Positions 12,055 through 23,291 of a stretch of 64,000 nt of DNA are shown in pieces (within the stretch, counting starts at the first letter, position 1; every line of letters begins with the position of its first letter). This DNA is from Seriola aureovittata (taxonomy: Eukaryota > Chordata > Actinopteri > Carangiformes > Carangidae). The position numbers and the translations under genes are program-made. Location of the stretch: contig NC_079365.1 of NCBI RefSeq assembly GCF_021018895.1, positions 682,001 to 746,000 on the forward strand. Reading direction: 5' to 3'. The notes below the pieces were generated by a model that searched no databases, was not told where the DNA came from, and saw only the letters and a list, made by a program, of their open reading frames with translations.

Positions 12055-13559
12055 AAAAAGAATGGAAGATCTCATAAATCCAAATAAGTACATGGAGACT
12101 GTCAAAGCTGTCAAGGTTACATGTGGGTATGACAGTGAAACAAACAAGTTCTTGATTCCATCACTAGCAAACAAACTTGGTAATGCCCTTGTTAAAGTAA
12201 GCAGACTCTTAAAAGCTCAGGGGTTTAATCTCAAACAACCAAGAAATGGTCAAGAATGCCAGTAAGTTTCAAGATGTCCATCAGGAAAAGTGGAATGAGA
12301 CGATCTCGGCTATAGCATTGAGGAACATCAGGGAAACTAAATGGAATGTGCCCATTTTCATGCCCTTTACTGAAGATGTGCAAAAAATGTATGCATATCT
12401 GAATCGAGTGCAAGATGAGTACTACAATTCACTCTCTGAAAGTCCCTCCACAAAATCCTGGATGGAGCTTGCAAAGGTTCGTCTGGTGCAGACCATTCTC
12501 TTTAACCGGCGTAGGGAAGGAGAAGTGGCAAGCATGCCCTTGTCTGCATTTTCTGCAAGAGATATCTCTGATCCCCATGAGGATGTGGACTGGATACTCT
12601 CTGAACTAGAAAAAAAGCTCTGCAGACACTTCACAAGAATTATTATAAGGGGAAAACGTTGTCACACCAGTTCAAATTCTTCTGACTCCAAAAATGCTGT
12701 GTGGGTTAGAACTCCTTGTTAAGCAGAGAGACGCTTGTGGGGTTCTAAAGACAATGGTTACATGTTTGCAAGACCAGAAGCTATGACACATTTCCGAGGT
12801 TCAAACTGCATTCGTTGCTTTGCAAAGATGTGTGGTGCAAAGTATCCCCAGTAACTGACATCTACCAGACTCCGAAAGCATGCCGTAACCCTTTCAACAG
12901 TGCTGAACATTACAGACACAGAGATGGACCAGCTGGCCAACTTTCTTGGACAGGATATAAGAATCCATTGAGAATTCTATTGACTCCCTGAGAAGACCCT
13001 TCAACTTGCCAAGATCAGCAAAGTTCTAATGGCACTCAAGCAAAGAAGAATAGCTGAGTTTCATGGCAAGAACTTGGATGAAATTGGGATAGATCCAGAT
13101 GGTGTGTTGTCTTTTTGACTTTGTTTGTTTGTTTGTCTCTATGTATTTACTATCTATTCATTTGAATTTGATCACATTTGTAAGCTGTACTTTGTATGAC
13201 AGAAAAAAGTTATGGACAGTGATGAGGAAGACGGGAGCATACAGGAGGAAAACTGTTCATCTACTGTTGATGGTATGTATTGTCACTAAGTAACTGTCGA
13301 AATACTGCAGGTTCACCTCTATACTAATAGACTGAATTATTTGCTCCAAATGCATATACGAGTTTCTCTTTGGTTAGTTAGTTATTCAGTTAATTAGCTA
13401 ACGAATGTAAACTGTATTTCTCACAGACTCTAATGAAAGTGTATTTTCATAGAATGTTCCTATCATTTAGGGAATATATGGACTTACTGATTGGGACTTG
13501 AAAGCTACAATAATGTATGAAATCAAACATAATTCACGGTGTATGTAGTGGAGATAATA

Positions 13560-13582
13560 CAGTTTTTTCTGAATGCTTAAGC
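13560..13582 (+). repeat. left terminal inverted repeat of the IS630-like transposon
   Basis: A 23-bp sequence that matches the complement of 15834-15856 without a mismatch. The TA immediately outside marks the insertion site. Confidence 0.92.
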
Positions 13583-13968
13583 GCTAATCATGTTCTTGTA
13601 GCACAATTTCTAAAACTATTAATACATATAGCAAAACCACTCACTGAGTTAGCCAAACTAAAAGCACAAATACTGCTTTGCACTCAGTTTGTAATTTTGT
13701 AACACACACTTTGCAAAACTGTAGGCACAATTCACTGCACAGCACTCTTTTTGCAGAACTTTAAACACAACTCGCTGCTTACACTCAATTGCCAAATTTC
13801 CAAAACACTCCTAGCAAAATTATACACATGTATGGCTATTATTTACACTATTTTGCCAACTGTCTGGCACACTTTCACATGTGAAAACAATTTTAGAGAA
13901 TTAGTTCACTTTGCAATCAGCCTAAGCACTATAAATAAGCCACAGGTAAGCTGTCTGTGTGGAGTACA

Positions 13969-15429
13969 ATGGAAGGAGCAAGAAGAGTAAGAATCAGAGG
14001 AGGCCGAGGAAGAGGACGTGGAGGTGAAGGAGTTGGAGGAAGAGGACGTGGAGGTGAAGAAGCGAGAGGGTTAGAGGAAGTTAGAGGAAGAGGACAAGGA
14101 GGAGCAAGAGGAGGACGAGGAGGGGGAAGAGGAAGGGTAAGAAGAAGAAATAGAATAACTGATGACATCAGAGCAACAATAGTGGACCATGTCATAAACC
14201 ATGGAATGACCCTGAGGGAAGCTGGCCAACGGGTTCAGCCTAATTTGAGCCGCTACACTGTAGCGAGCATCATTAGGACATTTCGAAATGAAAATCGGTA
14301 AGTACAGTCACATTGCACTAAGATTTGTAGCACTGCCCTACTCTAATGAGAAACACAACAATACCATACATGCAAAAATTCTGAAATTGTTACTTTACAG
14401 AATTGCTAGACGTCCAGATGTTGGGGGCAGAGGAAGAATGTTCACTCCAGAGCAAGAGCCCCATATAGTGAATATGGTGATTGCCAATAACGCAATAACA
14501 CTACGCGAAATACAGCAGCGTATAATTGATAATGACACCATCTTCCAAAATATACGCAGTGTGAGCATGTCAGTACTAAGTCGTGTACTTGCCCGCAACA
14601 GAATAAGGATGAAACAAATTTACAGAGTTCCTTTCGAAAGAAATAGTGAACGTGTGAAGCAACTGCGATATGAGTATGTGCAGGTAAGCTATAGTGTCAT
14701 TGGTTCTGAATTTCGAAGTGCATAGGCTACTGTAGTGCTGTGTATGGGCCTGATGTGTTGCATTTGTTTTGTCTTGTCCAGAGAGTAATGGAGCTGGAGG
14801 CAGATGCCATGGGACACGAGCTGCTCTTTGTCGATGAGGCAGGTTTTAACCTCAGTAAAACAAGGAGGCGTGGCAGGAACATTATTGGACACCGTGCAAT
14901 AATCAATGTCCCAGGACAACGTGGTGGTAACATCACCATGTGTGCAGCTATCAGCCAAAATGGTGTTGTTCACCATCATGCAACCATTGGCCCATATAAC
15001 TCTGCACACATGATTGCATTCCTGGACACCTTACACGACATTCTCACTGTTCAGAGACCAGAGCAGACCCGATATGTTATCATATGGGACAATGTTAGTT
15101 TCCATAGGGCTGCTTTGGTCCGCAACTGGTTTACCGATCACCCACTCTTCATGGCACTCAACCTCCCCCCATACTCTCCATTCTTAAATCCGATTGAAGA
15201 GTTCTTTTCTGCCTGGCGCTGGAAAGTCCACGACCGCCATCCCCATCAACACGCAGCCCTTTTACAGGCAATGGAGGAGGCATGTGGAGATATTGAGCAG
15301 GCATCATGTCAGGCCTGGATACGGCATGCAAGGAGGTATTTTCCCCGGTGCCTTGGACTGGAGGACATCGCATGCGATGTAGATGAGATTTTGTGGCCGG
15401 ACCCAGAGAGACGGCATGATGTAGGCTGA
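13969..15429 (+). CDS. IS630-like transposase, three exons, D-D-35-E
   Basis: Exons 13969-14297, 14401-14683 and 14782-15429 have GTAAG donors and CAG acceptors and total 1,260 nt (419 aa plus stop). Residues about 6-60 are an Arg-Gly-rich tract (RGRGRGGEGVGGRGRGG). Two helix-turn-helix-like segments follow (about 62-108 and 118-190), then the catalytic core: FVDEAG, IWDNVSFH and PYSPFLNPIEEFF. By hand count 84 residues lie between the first and second Asp and 35 between the second Asp and Glu. The protein would cut and paste the surrounding element in the nucleus by binding the inverted repeats. All three acidic residues are present and no stop or frameshift was found. The start chosen is the ATG at 13969, which follows a TATA-like box by about 35 bp; an upstream in-frame ATG at 13957 would add four residues. 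Confidence 0.88.
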
Positions 15430-15833
15430 TTGTCTTTTTTTTGTGAATTTATTATTTTGTGTTCTGTTCTGTGTCTTTGTTTTGACGAGTGTGAATAAAC
15501 ACCAATACTTGAAGTTTGGATCCCTGTGTGTTTACAGAACTATGACAAAAGTATGACCTCAAACTGACCTAGCCTACCTTGTGCACAGAGAAAGCAAAAG
15601 CCAGATGTGTTTTGTATTCATACCATCAGTGTGTAGTTGGCACATTATGTGCTTAGTAAATGATGGCATGTGTTTACTGTTTGATACGAAAACACCATTT
15701 TTACTAAGGTGTGAAGAGTTAATCAAGCTGTGTTCGCTTTTGCAAGAGAACTATAACGTTTTGATAATTTGGTGAAAGGTTTTCTCATTTGTGTGTAGAG
15801 TTTAGCAAAAATAGCCAATGTTGCAAAAAATGT

Positions 15834-15856
15834 GCTTAAGCATTCAGAAAAAACTG
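15834..15856 (-). repeat. right terminal inverted repeat of the IS630-like transposon
   Basis: Exact inverted copy of 13560-13582, followed by the TA target duplication. Confidence 0.92.
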
Positions 15857-17400
15857 TAACAGTTGGTTCAGTCTGGGCACTAGCTCACTGTAAGTCAATA
15901 GGTTCACACTGGTGAGTTGGCCAGAACACCACTTAAGGGGACATTTTTTTTTGACATGGGGTTGTGTGGGGTAGTCATGAATAGTCAGTACATTTCCCAC
16001 AGTAGAATTTTACAGCATGGTCTCGGTTAGGAAAGCTGACTCGGAGCAACAAATGGAGCGCATTGTATAATGCTGCTTTCTGATTTACTCAGCTGACCTG
16101 CAGCTGCAGCATAATACAATGTGCTCTATATGTTGCACTTGTGCGTAGGAATACGGAAGTTCAGCGGTTGATAAGTGTATTGCCAAAGGAAAGTGCTGTT
16201 TTCATAGGAAGATAAACCATTTACATGAATCTGCATTTAAACAGATATTGGACTATTTCGGTGGGCGTTTTTAAGTGTCTAAAACACGTTTTTTTGTGGC
16301 CCCATGCACAGCCACATATCGCTCTGCCACCCTGACGGGTAACATTCAAAGTCGGTCTGCTTCTTGTCAAGTAAAAACACTGTGTAGCCTGTTTAGGTAA
16401 AATAACGAATATTGTCATTAATATCAGTATCAGACGTCAATAGAAAATCTGCATAAATAATTCTTAATTCATCAGTTAACTAATATAGTTTAAATATACT
16501 TGCAGTGAAGAACACAATTCTACATTAAGAGTTAATAGGGTTAGGATTATGAAAATCTTGAAATTTGATTATTTTCCATAGAACCATCAGCAGAGGAGTC
16601 ACTTCCTCCTACTGAGAGGAATGAAATGCCCCCGCCACCATCCAAGAGACACAAACCACCATTATCAGATGATAAGATACTTTCAGGAGTCAGTGTTTTA
16701 AGGCCTTCCTCTAACGGTGAGCTTTTTACACATTTATCTTTTGCATGTCAGTAATGATTTTGCCTGCTCTTTTTTGGAGATGTACTTTCAGTGTACAAGT
16801 TAAACCAAAAATGGTCAACTGTAAATTGTTGTAGCATTAACAACAGTCCCATGGGAACATAAATAGAAAGTCTGGAAATTCGGGACACCTTGGAAAATAT
16901 AATTTTGCAATAATTTTGTCTCTATTAATTTTTGTGTTTTTCCTCTTAAAGCCATCAGTTACCCTTCTCCTTTATCTAAATTAGCAGCTATCAGAAAATT
17001 GCCGTGAGCTCTCACAAACTAATTCTGTGGACACAGTAAGATAGCCAGATGGATTTATCCAGTGGATCCAAAATGTTGGTAAGAACTTGAAATATAAATA
17101 CTGAACTTAAGATTGGAATTCCAGCACACACTCTTCCTTACACTTTCAATTACAAATTTTTATTTTTCTCCACTTTAAGGTAAAGCTACCCAGAAGAAGA
17201 AAACACCCTGGCAGCAGACAGAGGGGCAGGTGGTGGAAAGGCACATGAATCGATTCATCAGATCTTGTATTGTACCAGCAAAGAGTGACTGTGAGAAGTG
17301 TTTAAGGGCCTAACCAGATGCTCTTAAGAACCGGGACTGGCAAAACCTGAAATTCTACATTTATAACCGCATTACAGCCTACAAAGGAAATTGCAGTGTA

Positions 17401-18490
17401 AATAATGTGAAAATTACCAACTCTCTGGTATGGCAGTTTTTGTTTACATTCGCATCTCAGCAAAACACACTGCATAGACCTAAAGGTCCACTGAACATGT
17501 TAAACTCATTTCCTCCGTTTTAAAAAGCATTTGAGCATCTTGCATTATTGTTTTGCTCTGTGGTGCCAATAATAGCCAAAAAAAACAGTTATTTGAAAGA
17601 GAGCATATGTGAAAGTTGTGTTTCAATTTTTGCTATATAAGAAATCCCCTTATAAAGCTCAGGTAACATGACTCAGATTATTGTAGGGTTCATTTGACTT
17701 CATTTGTTGAGTTCTTTTGTACAGCTGAACTCATTAAAAATTGATATCTGTTTCAGTTTAATGCCTTGAATTTCAATTAGTAGTTAGTAGTAGTTTCATT
17801 ATAGTAGCATTAAATGTCAGGTGATTGAGAAGTAGTTACCTGAAGCTGGATGCCGGATGTGGGTATGATATGGGTTGGAAAATATCCAGACATAAATTCT
17901 TTTTCAAATAAATAGAGATAGTCTTTCACTGTTTCATCTATTAATATTCGCTTCCATAATACAATATCAGATGACTACATGCCCAGCACCAGATGTTCTA
18001 TGCAAGAGTGATACTAGCACCATTTCAAAGCCTCACGCTGCATCTCTATATTATCTATGAGTAAGTAAGCTAAGATAAATTTCCAAATTTTGACTGACAT
18101 TTATATACTAGTACTGTTTCTTTTAATTCTACTTCATTGCAGATTCAATCATTCTTTAAACAAAGCCAATAATCTGAGGATATGTTTGATATAGATGCAT
18201 GTCATATGTAATTAGCAATATGCTTATTGTTAGTCCCCACTAATCACAAGAGACTTTGTGTGAAATAGGCAAATTATATGTTAATGAGGTCCCCATCAGC
18301 CATGTCCAATAGATATTTCTTAAGTCCCCATTTAGCATGGTCCAGTCATTACTTCATCAGTTCAGATGTTTGAAGTCGTGGATAAGCTAACAAAACTATT
18401 GTGAATATACCAGATTTTTGTCATGCTTCTGTAACCTTTAGAAAGGGTGGTCCCCACAGGTGATGATCAGACAGTTAGTCCCCATCCAAC
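17401..18490. other. intergenic DNA, nothing recognised
   Basis: No gene signature was found. Several GTCCCCAT-containing phrases at about 18230-18490 look like diverged minisatellite units. Confidence 0.35.

Positions 18491-18492
<2 letters not shown>

Positions 18493-18533
<41 letters not shown>
18493..18533. repeat. (GT)n microsatellite
   Basis: About twenty perfect GT units. Confidence 0.95.
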
Positions 18534-18536
<3 letters not shown>

Positions 18537-18699
18537 GCGAAGGAAGAGGTGGATGGGGTGAAGCAGTGTTGGGAGGGCAGTCACATGATTCAGACATGGA
18601 CTTGTGACAAAGGGAGCTCCCATCCTGCGAAAAGTGTTCAGAAATGTTTGACATACTGTAAGTTGTTATTTATATTGATTATTCACATTTATTTGACCT

Positions 18700-18832
18700 T
18701 AATCGTTTAATGTTTTCACTTCTTCCATTATTACTTTTGTAAAGCATTATATAAATATATATATGTTATATAATATATAACTTTAAGAAAAGTGTTTTAT
18801 AAATAAAGTTTATTATTATTGTTATTATTAGT
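18700..18832 (+). repeat. probable LINE 3' tail
   Basis: The phrase AAGTGTTTTATAAATAAAG followed by (TTATTA)n resembles the 3' end of fish non-LTR retrotransposons. No coding part is attached. Confidence 0.4.
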
Positions 18833-19075
18833 ATATGGACAGATGAACACATATGAAATGCATCTATAACTGTCTTTTATAGTTTGGATTCCACAAGACA
18901 ACAACTCTGTTTAGGTGCTGATAAAATAACGCTAAAATAAAATCATGGCCGAAGGTGAGGTAATGGACCGGGAAACTTATAGGCCAGGCATATAATCATC
19001 TGACTCATTATAATTTTATAAAAATATTAGCAACAACTGCAGTCACCCTGGTTCACACACACTCCAGTTCTCATC

Positions 19076-19190
19076 TCATGTTTCACATCTTATGGGTCTC
19101 ATCTTATGGTTCACTCTTCTGGCTTTCATCTTCTGGCTCTCATCTCATGGTTCTCATCTCTTGGTTCTAATATTATGGTTCTCTGGGTCA
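19076..19190. repeat. minisatellite, unit about CTCATCTTATGGTT
   Basis: About eight imperfect copies of a 10-14-bp TCTCATCTTATGGTTC-type unit run in tandem. They replace the expected 3' part of the BEL element beyond 19190. Confidence 0.65.
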
Positions 19191-19799
19191 TCTGCAAGAA
19201 TCACATCAAGATCCACATCAAGGTTAAACCATTCCACCTTTGACCTAAAGGGGAACTCAGGTCCATTTATCCATCTCCTGCCTTTCAGGAAATCCTCAGC
19301 TCTCATTCCTCTCGATGCTTCATCTGCCGGATTCTCCTTAGAATCCACATATCTCCACTGATCAACATCTGCTGCTTCTCTGATGACAGAGGTTCTGTTT
19401 GCCACAAAAGTATGGAATTGCTTGGTTTCATGACAGATATGTCATCACCTTAAGTTGTAGCTCCTTCTGAAGCATTTTATGAACTCGAACAGCAAGAACT
19501 GCAGCTGTGAGTTCCAGTCGAGGAATTGTAGTCTGCTTAAGTGGAGAAACTCTTGCCTTCCCCATGAGAAATGCAACATGTACTTTATGATCTTTTTCCA
19601 GTCTCATGTAAGACACAGTTCCACATCCAACTTGACTAACCCTAACCCTGGCATTGGAAAAGTGGTGAAGCATGTGCTGTAACAGGGTCTCCAAAGTCTC
19701 TGGGTTTAATATAGCGATCCACTTTGACCTCAGCCACCTTTTGGGGGTCCTCCAGCCAATCGGATCACTGCTTAGAGAAGAAATGGGGAATAGCTTCAT
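19154..19799 (-). pseudogene. BEL/Pao pol fragment, RNase H-like region
   Basis: Two minus-strand frames carry typical BEL phrases: PRLELTAAVLAVRVHKML in 19428-19799, and DVDQWRYVDSKENPADEASR with RRWINGPEF in 19154-19405. This is the region after RT that includes the RNase H-like domain. A frame break lies near 19410. Beyond 19154 the sequence turns into a minisatellite, and integrase is absent. Confidence 0.8.
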
Positions 19800-19979
19800 C
19801 CCACCCCAAGTTTCTCCTACAAAGCTACTGCAGCAACAGCTTGGCTGGCATACAGATTGGGGCTAGAAATCCCAAAGGGTCATAAAGTGAGCTGCCTCTT
19901 GTGGTCTGTGGCTGCCTCTTCTGGTCTGTGGCTGTTCTCATGCTGAGATCCTGAACTTGAATTTGTTGGTTTCAAAGCA

Positions 19980-21467
19980 CTACTGTAGTCCTAGTGCTCG
20001 TTCCATTGGAAGTTGATCTGTATCCAAATCCAGTTCCATCATTTCCTTTGCTCTGCTGTCCTCAGCAATTGACAGCAGCACTGTGCAGCTATTGCTGATC
20101 CCCTTTGAAAGATTCAGGCCTCCTTTATGACAGAGAGTAGTCAAATCCTTGATCATTTGCATTGCTTCCTCCTTTGAAGCCATGGATTTCAGGGAGCCAT
20201 CCACATAAAAGTTACGTTTGATTTTATTGACCACTTCAAGAGGGAAATGTTGGGCATTGTCATCTGCAGTTCTCCTCAAAGCATAATTTGCACAACTTGG
20301 CGATGATACAGCTTCAAAAATATGTACTTTCTTACGATATTCCAGTTGAGACTGTACAGTGTCACCATCAGGGCACCAGAGGAAGTGAAGAAAATTGATG
20401 TGCTTATCTGAGACATGAACTTGATGAAACGTGGATTGGATGTCAGCCATTTCTGCAACAGGCTCTTGCCTAAATTGAACGAGGACTCCTTTGAGAGAGT
20501 TGGTAAGATCATGGCCCTGCAAGAGCTGTCGGTTCATTGATGTCCCTTTATACGTTGATCCACAGTCGAAAGCAACTCTCAGTTTGCCTTTTCTGGGATG
20601 ATAAACCTCATGATGAGGGATATACCACACTTTTCAATCACTTTTTTTTGTTGATCAGCAGGAACCATCTCAGCATATCCCTGAGTTATCATGTAATTTA
20701 GAAATGTGATGTATTCCTCCTTAAATGGGCCATTCTTGTCAAATTTTCTTTTCAGGCTCTGGAGGTTCTGGAGGCGCTGTTCTGCGACACAGCGATTGTT
20801 TGGCAAGATGAGATTTTCCTGTCCGAAAGGTAAGTCAATACTGTGTGGTCTCCAGTTAATACTGTTGTGCTGCTCACAACATCCATGAACTTGATATTTT
20901 CTCTGGACATTTCAATCTGCTCCTCTGATGATCTCTCATTAAAGTCATGGTTAAACTGTTTAACCAGCATTTCTTGAAGGTGTTAAATAGAGATTCGGTT
21001 GGCTGTTACAGCAGGGCAGCCACTCTTAGTCCTATTACCTCCGCCACGAAGTGGACGATTAATGACCCAACCAACTCTGGTTCTGACTACACAGGGTCCT
21101 TCATCCTGGCTGTTTATCAGCTCCTAAGGCTCCATTACTTTTGGAGCATCAGTTTCATTGGGTAAATCAACACCCGCATCAATGTTGTGGAGCTTAACAT
21201 CCTTCAGATATGACCATTGATCAACATCTTTTTGTCATGGGACATCAATTGTCAAGACAGGCATGATCTTTTGCGTTAAAACATCAGGTAACTCAATAAA
21301 ATCATTCAAGTCTATACCAAATACTTCAAGACCTGACAGAATATGAGCATTTACAATCTTCTTTTGACCCATTGTTCTCAACAGAATACTTGTTCTTTTA
21401 GCCTTCAAGTTCAATTTTCTTTCTGGTTCTCTGTACAGAATGTGGCTGAACTCCTGGATCCAAAAAA
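19980..21467 (-). pseudogene. BEL/Pao pol fragment, protease and reverse transcriptase
   Basis: Minus-strand translation gives an aspartic-protease-like segment (YAFLDPG at about 21440-21470; GLEVFGIDLNDFIELPDV at 21235-21486), then a linker ending before 20640. The RT follows: WYIPHHEVYHPRKGKLRVAF, then ADIQSTFHQVHV with the first catalytic Asp. The second box reads FYVDGSLKS, so the usual Asp-Asp pair is Asp-Gly. A frameshift lies at an eight-T run at about 20641-20650. The segment ends MERALGLQ at 19980. Function is lost, judging by the breaks and the active-site change. Confidence 0.85.
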
Positions 21468-21472
21468 GCATA

Positions 21473-22907
21473 TGTTTGTGCGACAAGAGTGGCGGTCATA
21501 GCGTGAGTTTTGTTGCCGAACAACGCCACCTGGGGAATTGCACCCCAGGAAATAACAATATTTATAAACAAAAACTAAAAGCTACGCAAGTTCGCAATCA
21601 CCACGGGGCAAAGACGATGTTCATAATACAAATTTTATTCACAGTGATTACTAAAAGAATGTTCCATAGATGCTGTCTAAAGCACATAATGTTAGACACG
21701 GGGCCATAGGAGAAGGGGGAATGGACAGTGCTGGGTTACCTTGGCGGCCCGAAACCAATGAGGGAGGGGGGAAACTAAAACACCCGTGACACTGCACACA
21801 CACAAACTGAAAACATGAAGAACCGCCACCAGGGATTGGGTCGCCGCCAGGAGCCCACAGCACCTGTCCACAGGGAGAGAAAGAACAATAAAATGGCCAC
21901 GCTTTACCACTACACACACACACAAAACAATAGTAAGTAATAAAGTAAATAACAAAATAATCTAACTTCTCAAATATAATATAACAGCAATTAACAATCT
22001 ACGAAAGAAATCAAACTCAATAAAACGGTACTCAATTGAATAATCATCTTAACAAAACAGAAGAATTAAATCTCAAATAGAACACAAACAACAATACAAA
22101 AGAAATCAAATTAAATTAAATCAATGTTCAAAATAACTAAATACTTGTATAAACCAATAAACAAAAACAGCGGCAAAGACTGCTACAACAGCCGCATCGA
22201 CAAAGCGGTAAGTAGACAGCGGAACCAAATATTCATAAAATCAAACAAACAATAAAACAAATAGTAAAACCATGTAGTCCAAATAGAGCCAAAACAGCAA
22301 CGCCGTCCAGCGAGCCGTGGCGTTGAATCAGTTTCCAAATCGACCTCACCGGTGCAGCGTCACAGCAGGCCAAGCAGCGGAGTTACTCCCCGACTTCTGC
22401 CTGATCCAAACTGTGGCACAAATTAATAATTAGCCAGGGGCAAACAAGAAGGAAGGAGGAGGACAGACAACGCCAACTCACCATGAGGATGCACAAACCC
22501 ACGCAAGGGGCTTCCAGCGGGGCAGCCCGGTCCCCACGGCGACAGTAATCCGACACCTGCAGCAGAGAATGGACTGTCACTGCTGCGCAATATGGCACGC
22601 TAAGCAGGAGGGAGAACGGCGGTGTGCATACCTGTACACTACAGAACGAGCGTGCGCCACGATGGCCAACACGCCAAACAGAGCTCCAGTTCGCGCACAG
22701 CCACAGCACAATGGCTCCTCCACACCTGCACCGGTCACACCAAACCACACCACGACAGTGGACGAATGGCCCCGGAAGAGAAGAGAGAGGGGGAGGCGGA
22801 TGGAACCAGACCCTTATATAAAAGGTGTGGCACCGCCCAGCAATCAGTGGGATAAAAACTACAGCGCTGCACCAGGAGGGACAAGGAACAGCGCACCTGC
22901 TACATTT
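21473..22907 (-). mobile_element. 1.4-kb LTR-like insertion inside the BEL element
   Basis: The BEL reading frame stops at 22908 and resumes at 21472. Both sides carry GCATA (21468-21472 and 22908-22912), a 5-bp target duplication. On the minus strand a strong TATATAAG box lies near 22815-22822 and an AATAAAA signal near 21634-21640, the promoter-then-polyadenylation order of a long LTR. The plus-strand ends are TGTTTG and ACATTT, so the canonical TG...CA pair is incomplete. No protein is encoded; the 213-codon frame within it resembles nothing. A solo LTR of an unidentified family is the best call, and a non-autonomous element the alternative. Confidence 0.6.
22813..22824 (-). promoter_or_regulatory. 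TATA box of the LTR-like insertion (minus strand)
   Basis: TTTTATATAAGG on the minus strand sits about 90 bp inside the presumed 5' end of the insertion, as in an LTR promoter. Confidence 0.45.
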
Positions 22908-22912
22908 GCATA

Positions 22913-23272
22913 GTTTTGTTACTCCTCTTGTTCTTGAATTTGATTGCAACAATAGAAAAGATGGAATCATATTCACAACCGGCCCCAATATGGCCAGAAG
23001 TCTGAGACATTGCAGTTGAAACACTTGGAGGGCTTACAGACTGTTGGGCTTGTTCTGTGGACGTGCCTCTATCCTGCCCTTCTATATGAAGGACTCCCAG
23101 GTGCTTTTGGTGATACACATTGCAATCCAAACGACTCCTGCAGTCTTTGCTTGTGTGGCCTACTCTCAGGCAACCAAAACAAATTCCTTTTTCCTTGATG
23201 AAATTAATCTTGTCCCAGTGTACTTTCACTTTAAACTGTGAGCATTTATCCAGTGATTGACTGCTTTGTAGT
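22913..23272 (-). pseudogene. BEL/Pao fragment, zinc knuckle between gag and protease
   Basis: The minus-strand frame carries KEKGICFGCLRVGHTSKDC, a CCHC knuckle, followed by RSRLDCNVYHQKHLGVLHIE. The segment then runs towards the protease and is cut by the LTR-like insertion. The second Cys pair expected in CDVC reads CNVY, so the following cluster has lost a cysteine. The other side is cut by the L2 LINE. Confidence 0.8.
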
Positions 23273-23291
23273 GTAGACCGAACTACTAAAG

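Larger units (their letters stand above)
13560..15856 (+). mobile_element. complete IS630/Tc1-mariner-type DNA transposon
   Basis: The 2,297-bp element has perfect 23-bp terminal inverted repeats (CAGTTTTTTCTGAATGCTTAAGC at both ends) and TA target duplications at 13558-13559 and 15857-15858. It contains one three-exon transposase gene without stops, a TATA-like CTATAAATA at about 13929-13937 upstream of the start, and AATAAA at about 15492 after the stop. It lies in an intron of the decayed zinc-finger gene. The perfect ends and intact gene suggest a young insertion that may still be mobile. Confidence 0.9.
10136..17400 (+). pseudogene. multi-exon zinc-finger / tyrosine-recombinase-like gene (Crypton-like), decayed
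   Basis: Candidate exons are 10136-10243, 10751-10813, 11122-13101, 13203-13272, 16582-16716 and 17180-about 17400, most with AG/GT borders and compatible phases. The large exon starts with an acidic Ser-rich segment. A C-X2-C-X9-H-X4-H motif (about 11458-11515) and a second C-X2-C...H-X3-C motif (about 11704-11765) follow. Its last third reads R-G-K-R, then L-R-K-H, then L-G-Q-D, then F-Y, an order reminiscent of tyrosine recombinases. The histidine usual after LG is Gln. The last exon has the conserved-looking segments RFIRSCIVPAKSDC and LKFYIYNRITAYK. Frameshifts near 12045, 12240, 12660 and 12750 and stops near 12852, 12970 and 17313 break it. I know this as a repeated unnamed teleost family; the Crypton link is inference. 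A complete transposon sits in the intron before 16582. Confidence 0.68.

Noticed and set aside
13929..14195. Proline-rich open frame on the minus strand
   Set aside because: It is the antisense of the Arg-Gly-rich transposase exon and has no independent support.
22383..23024. 213-codon Cys-rich frame on the minus strand
   Set aside because: It spans the promoter side of the LTR-like insertion and runs over its border into BEL sequence, so it is a chance frame.
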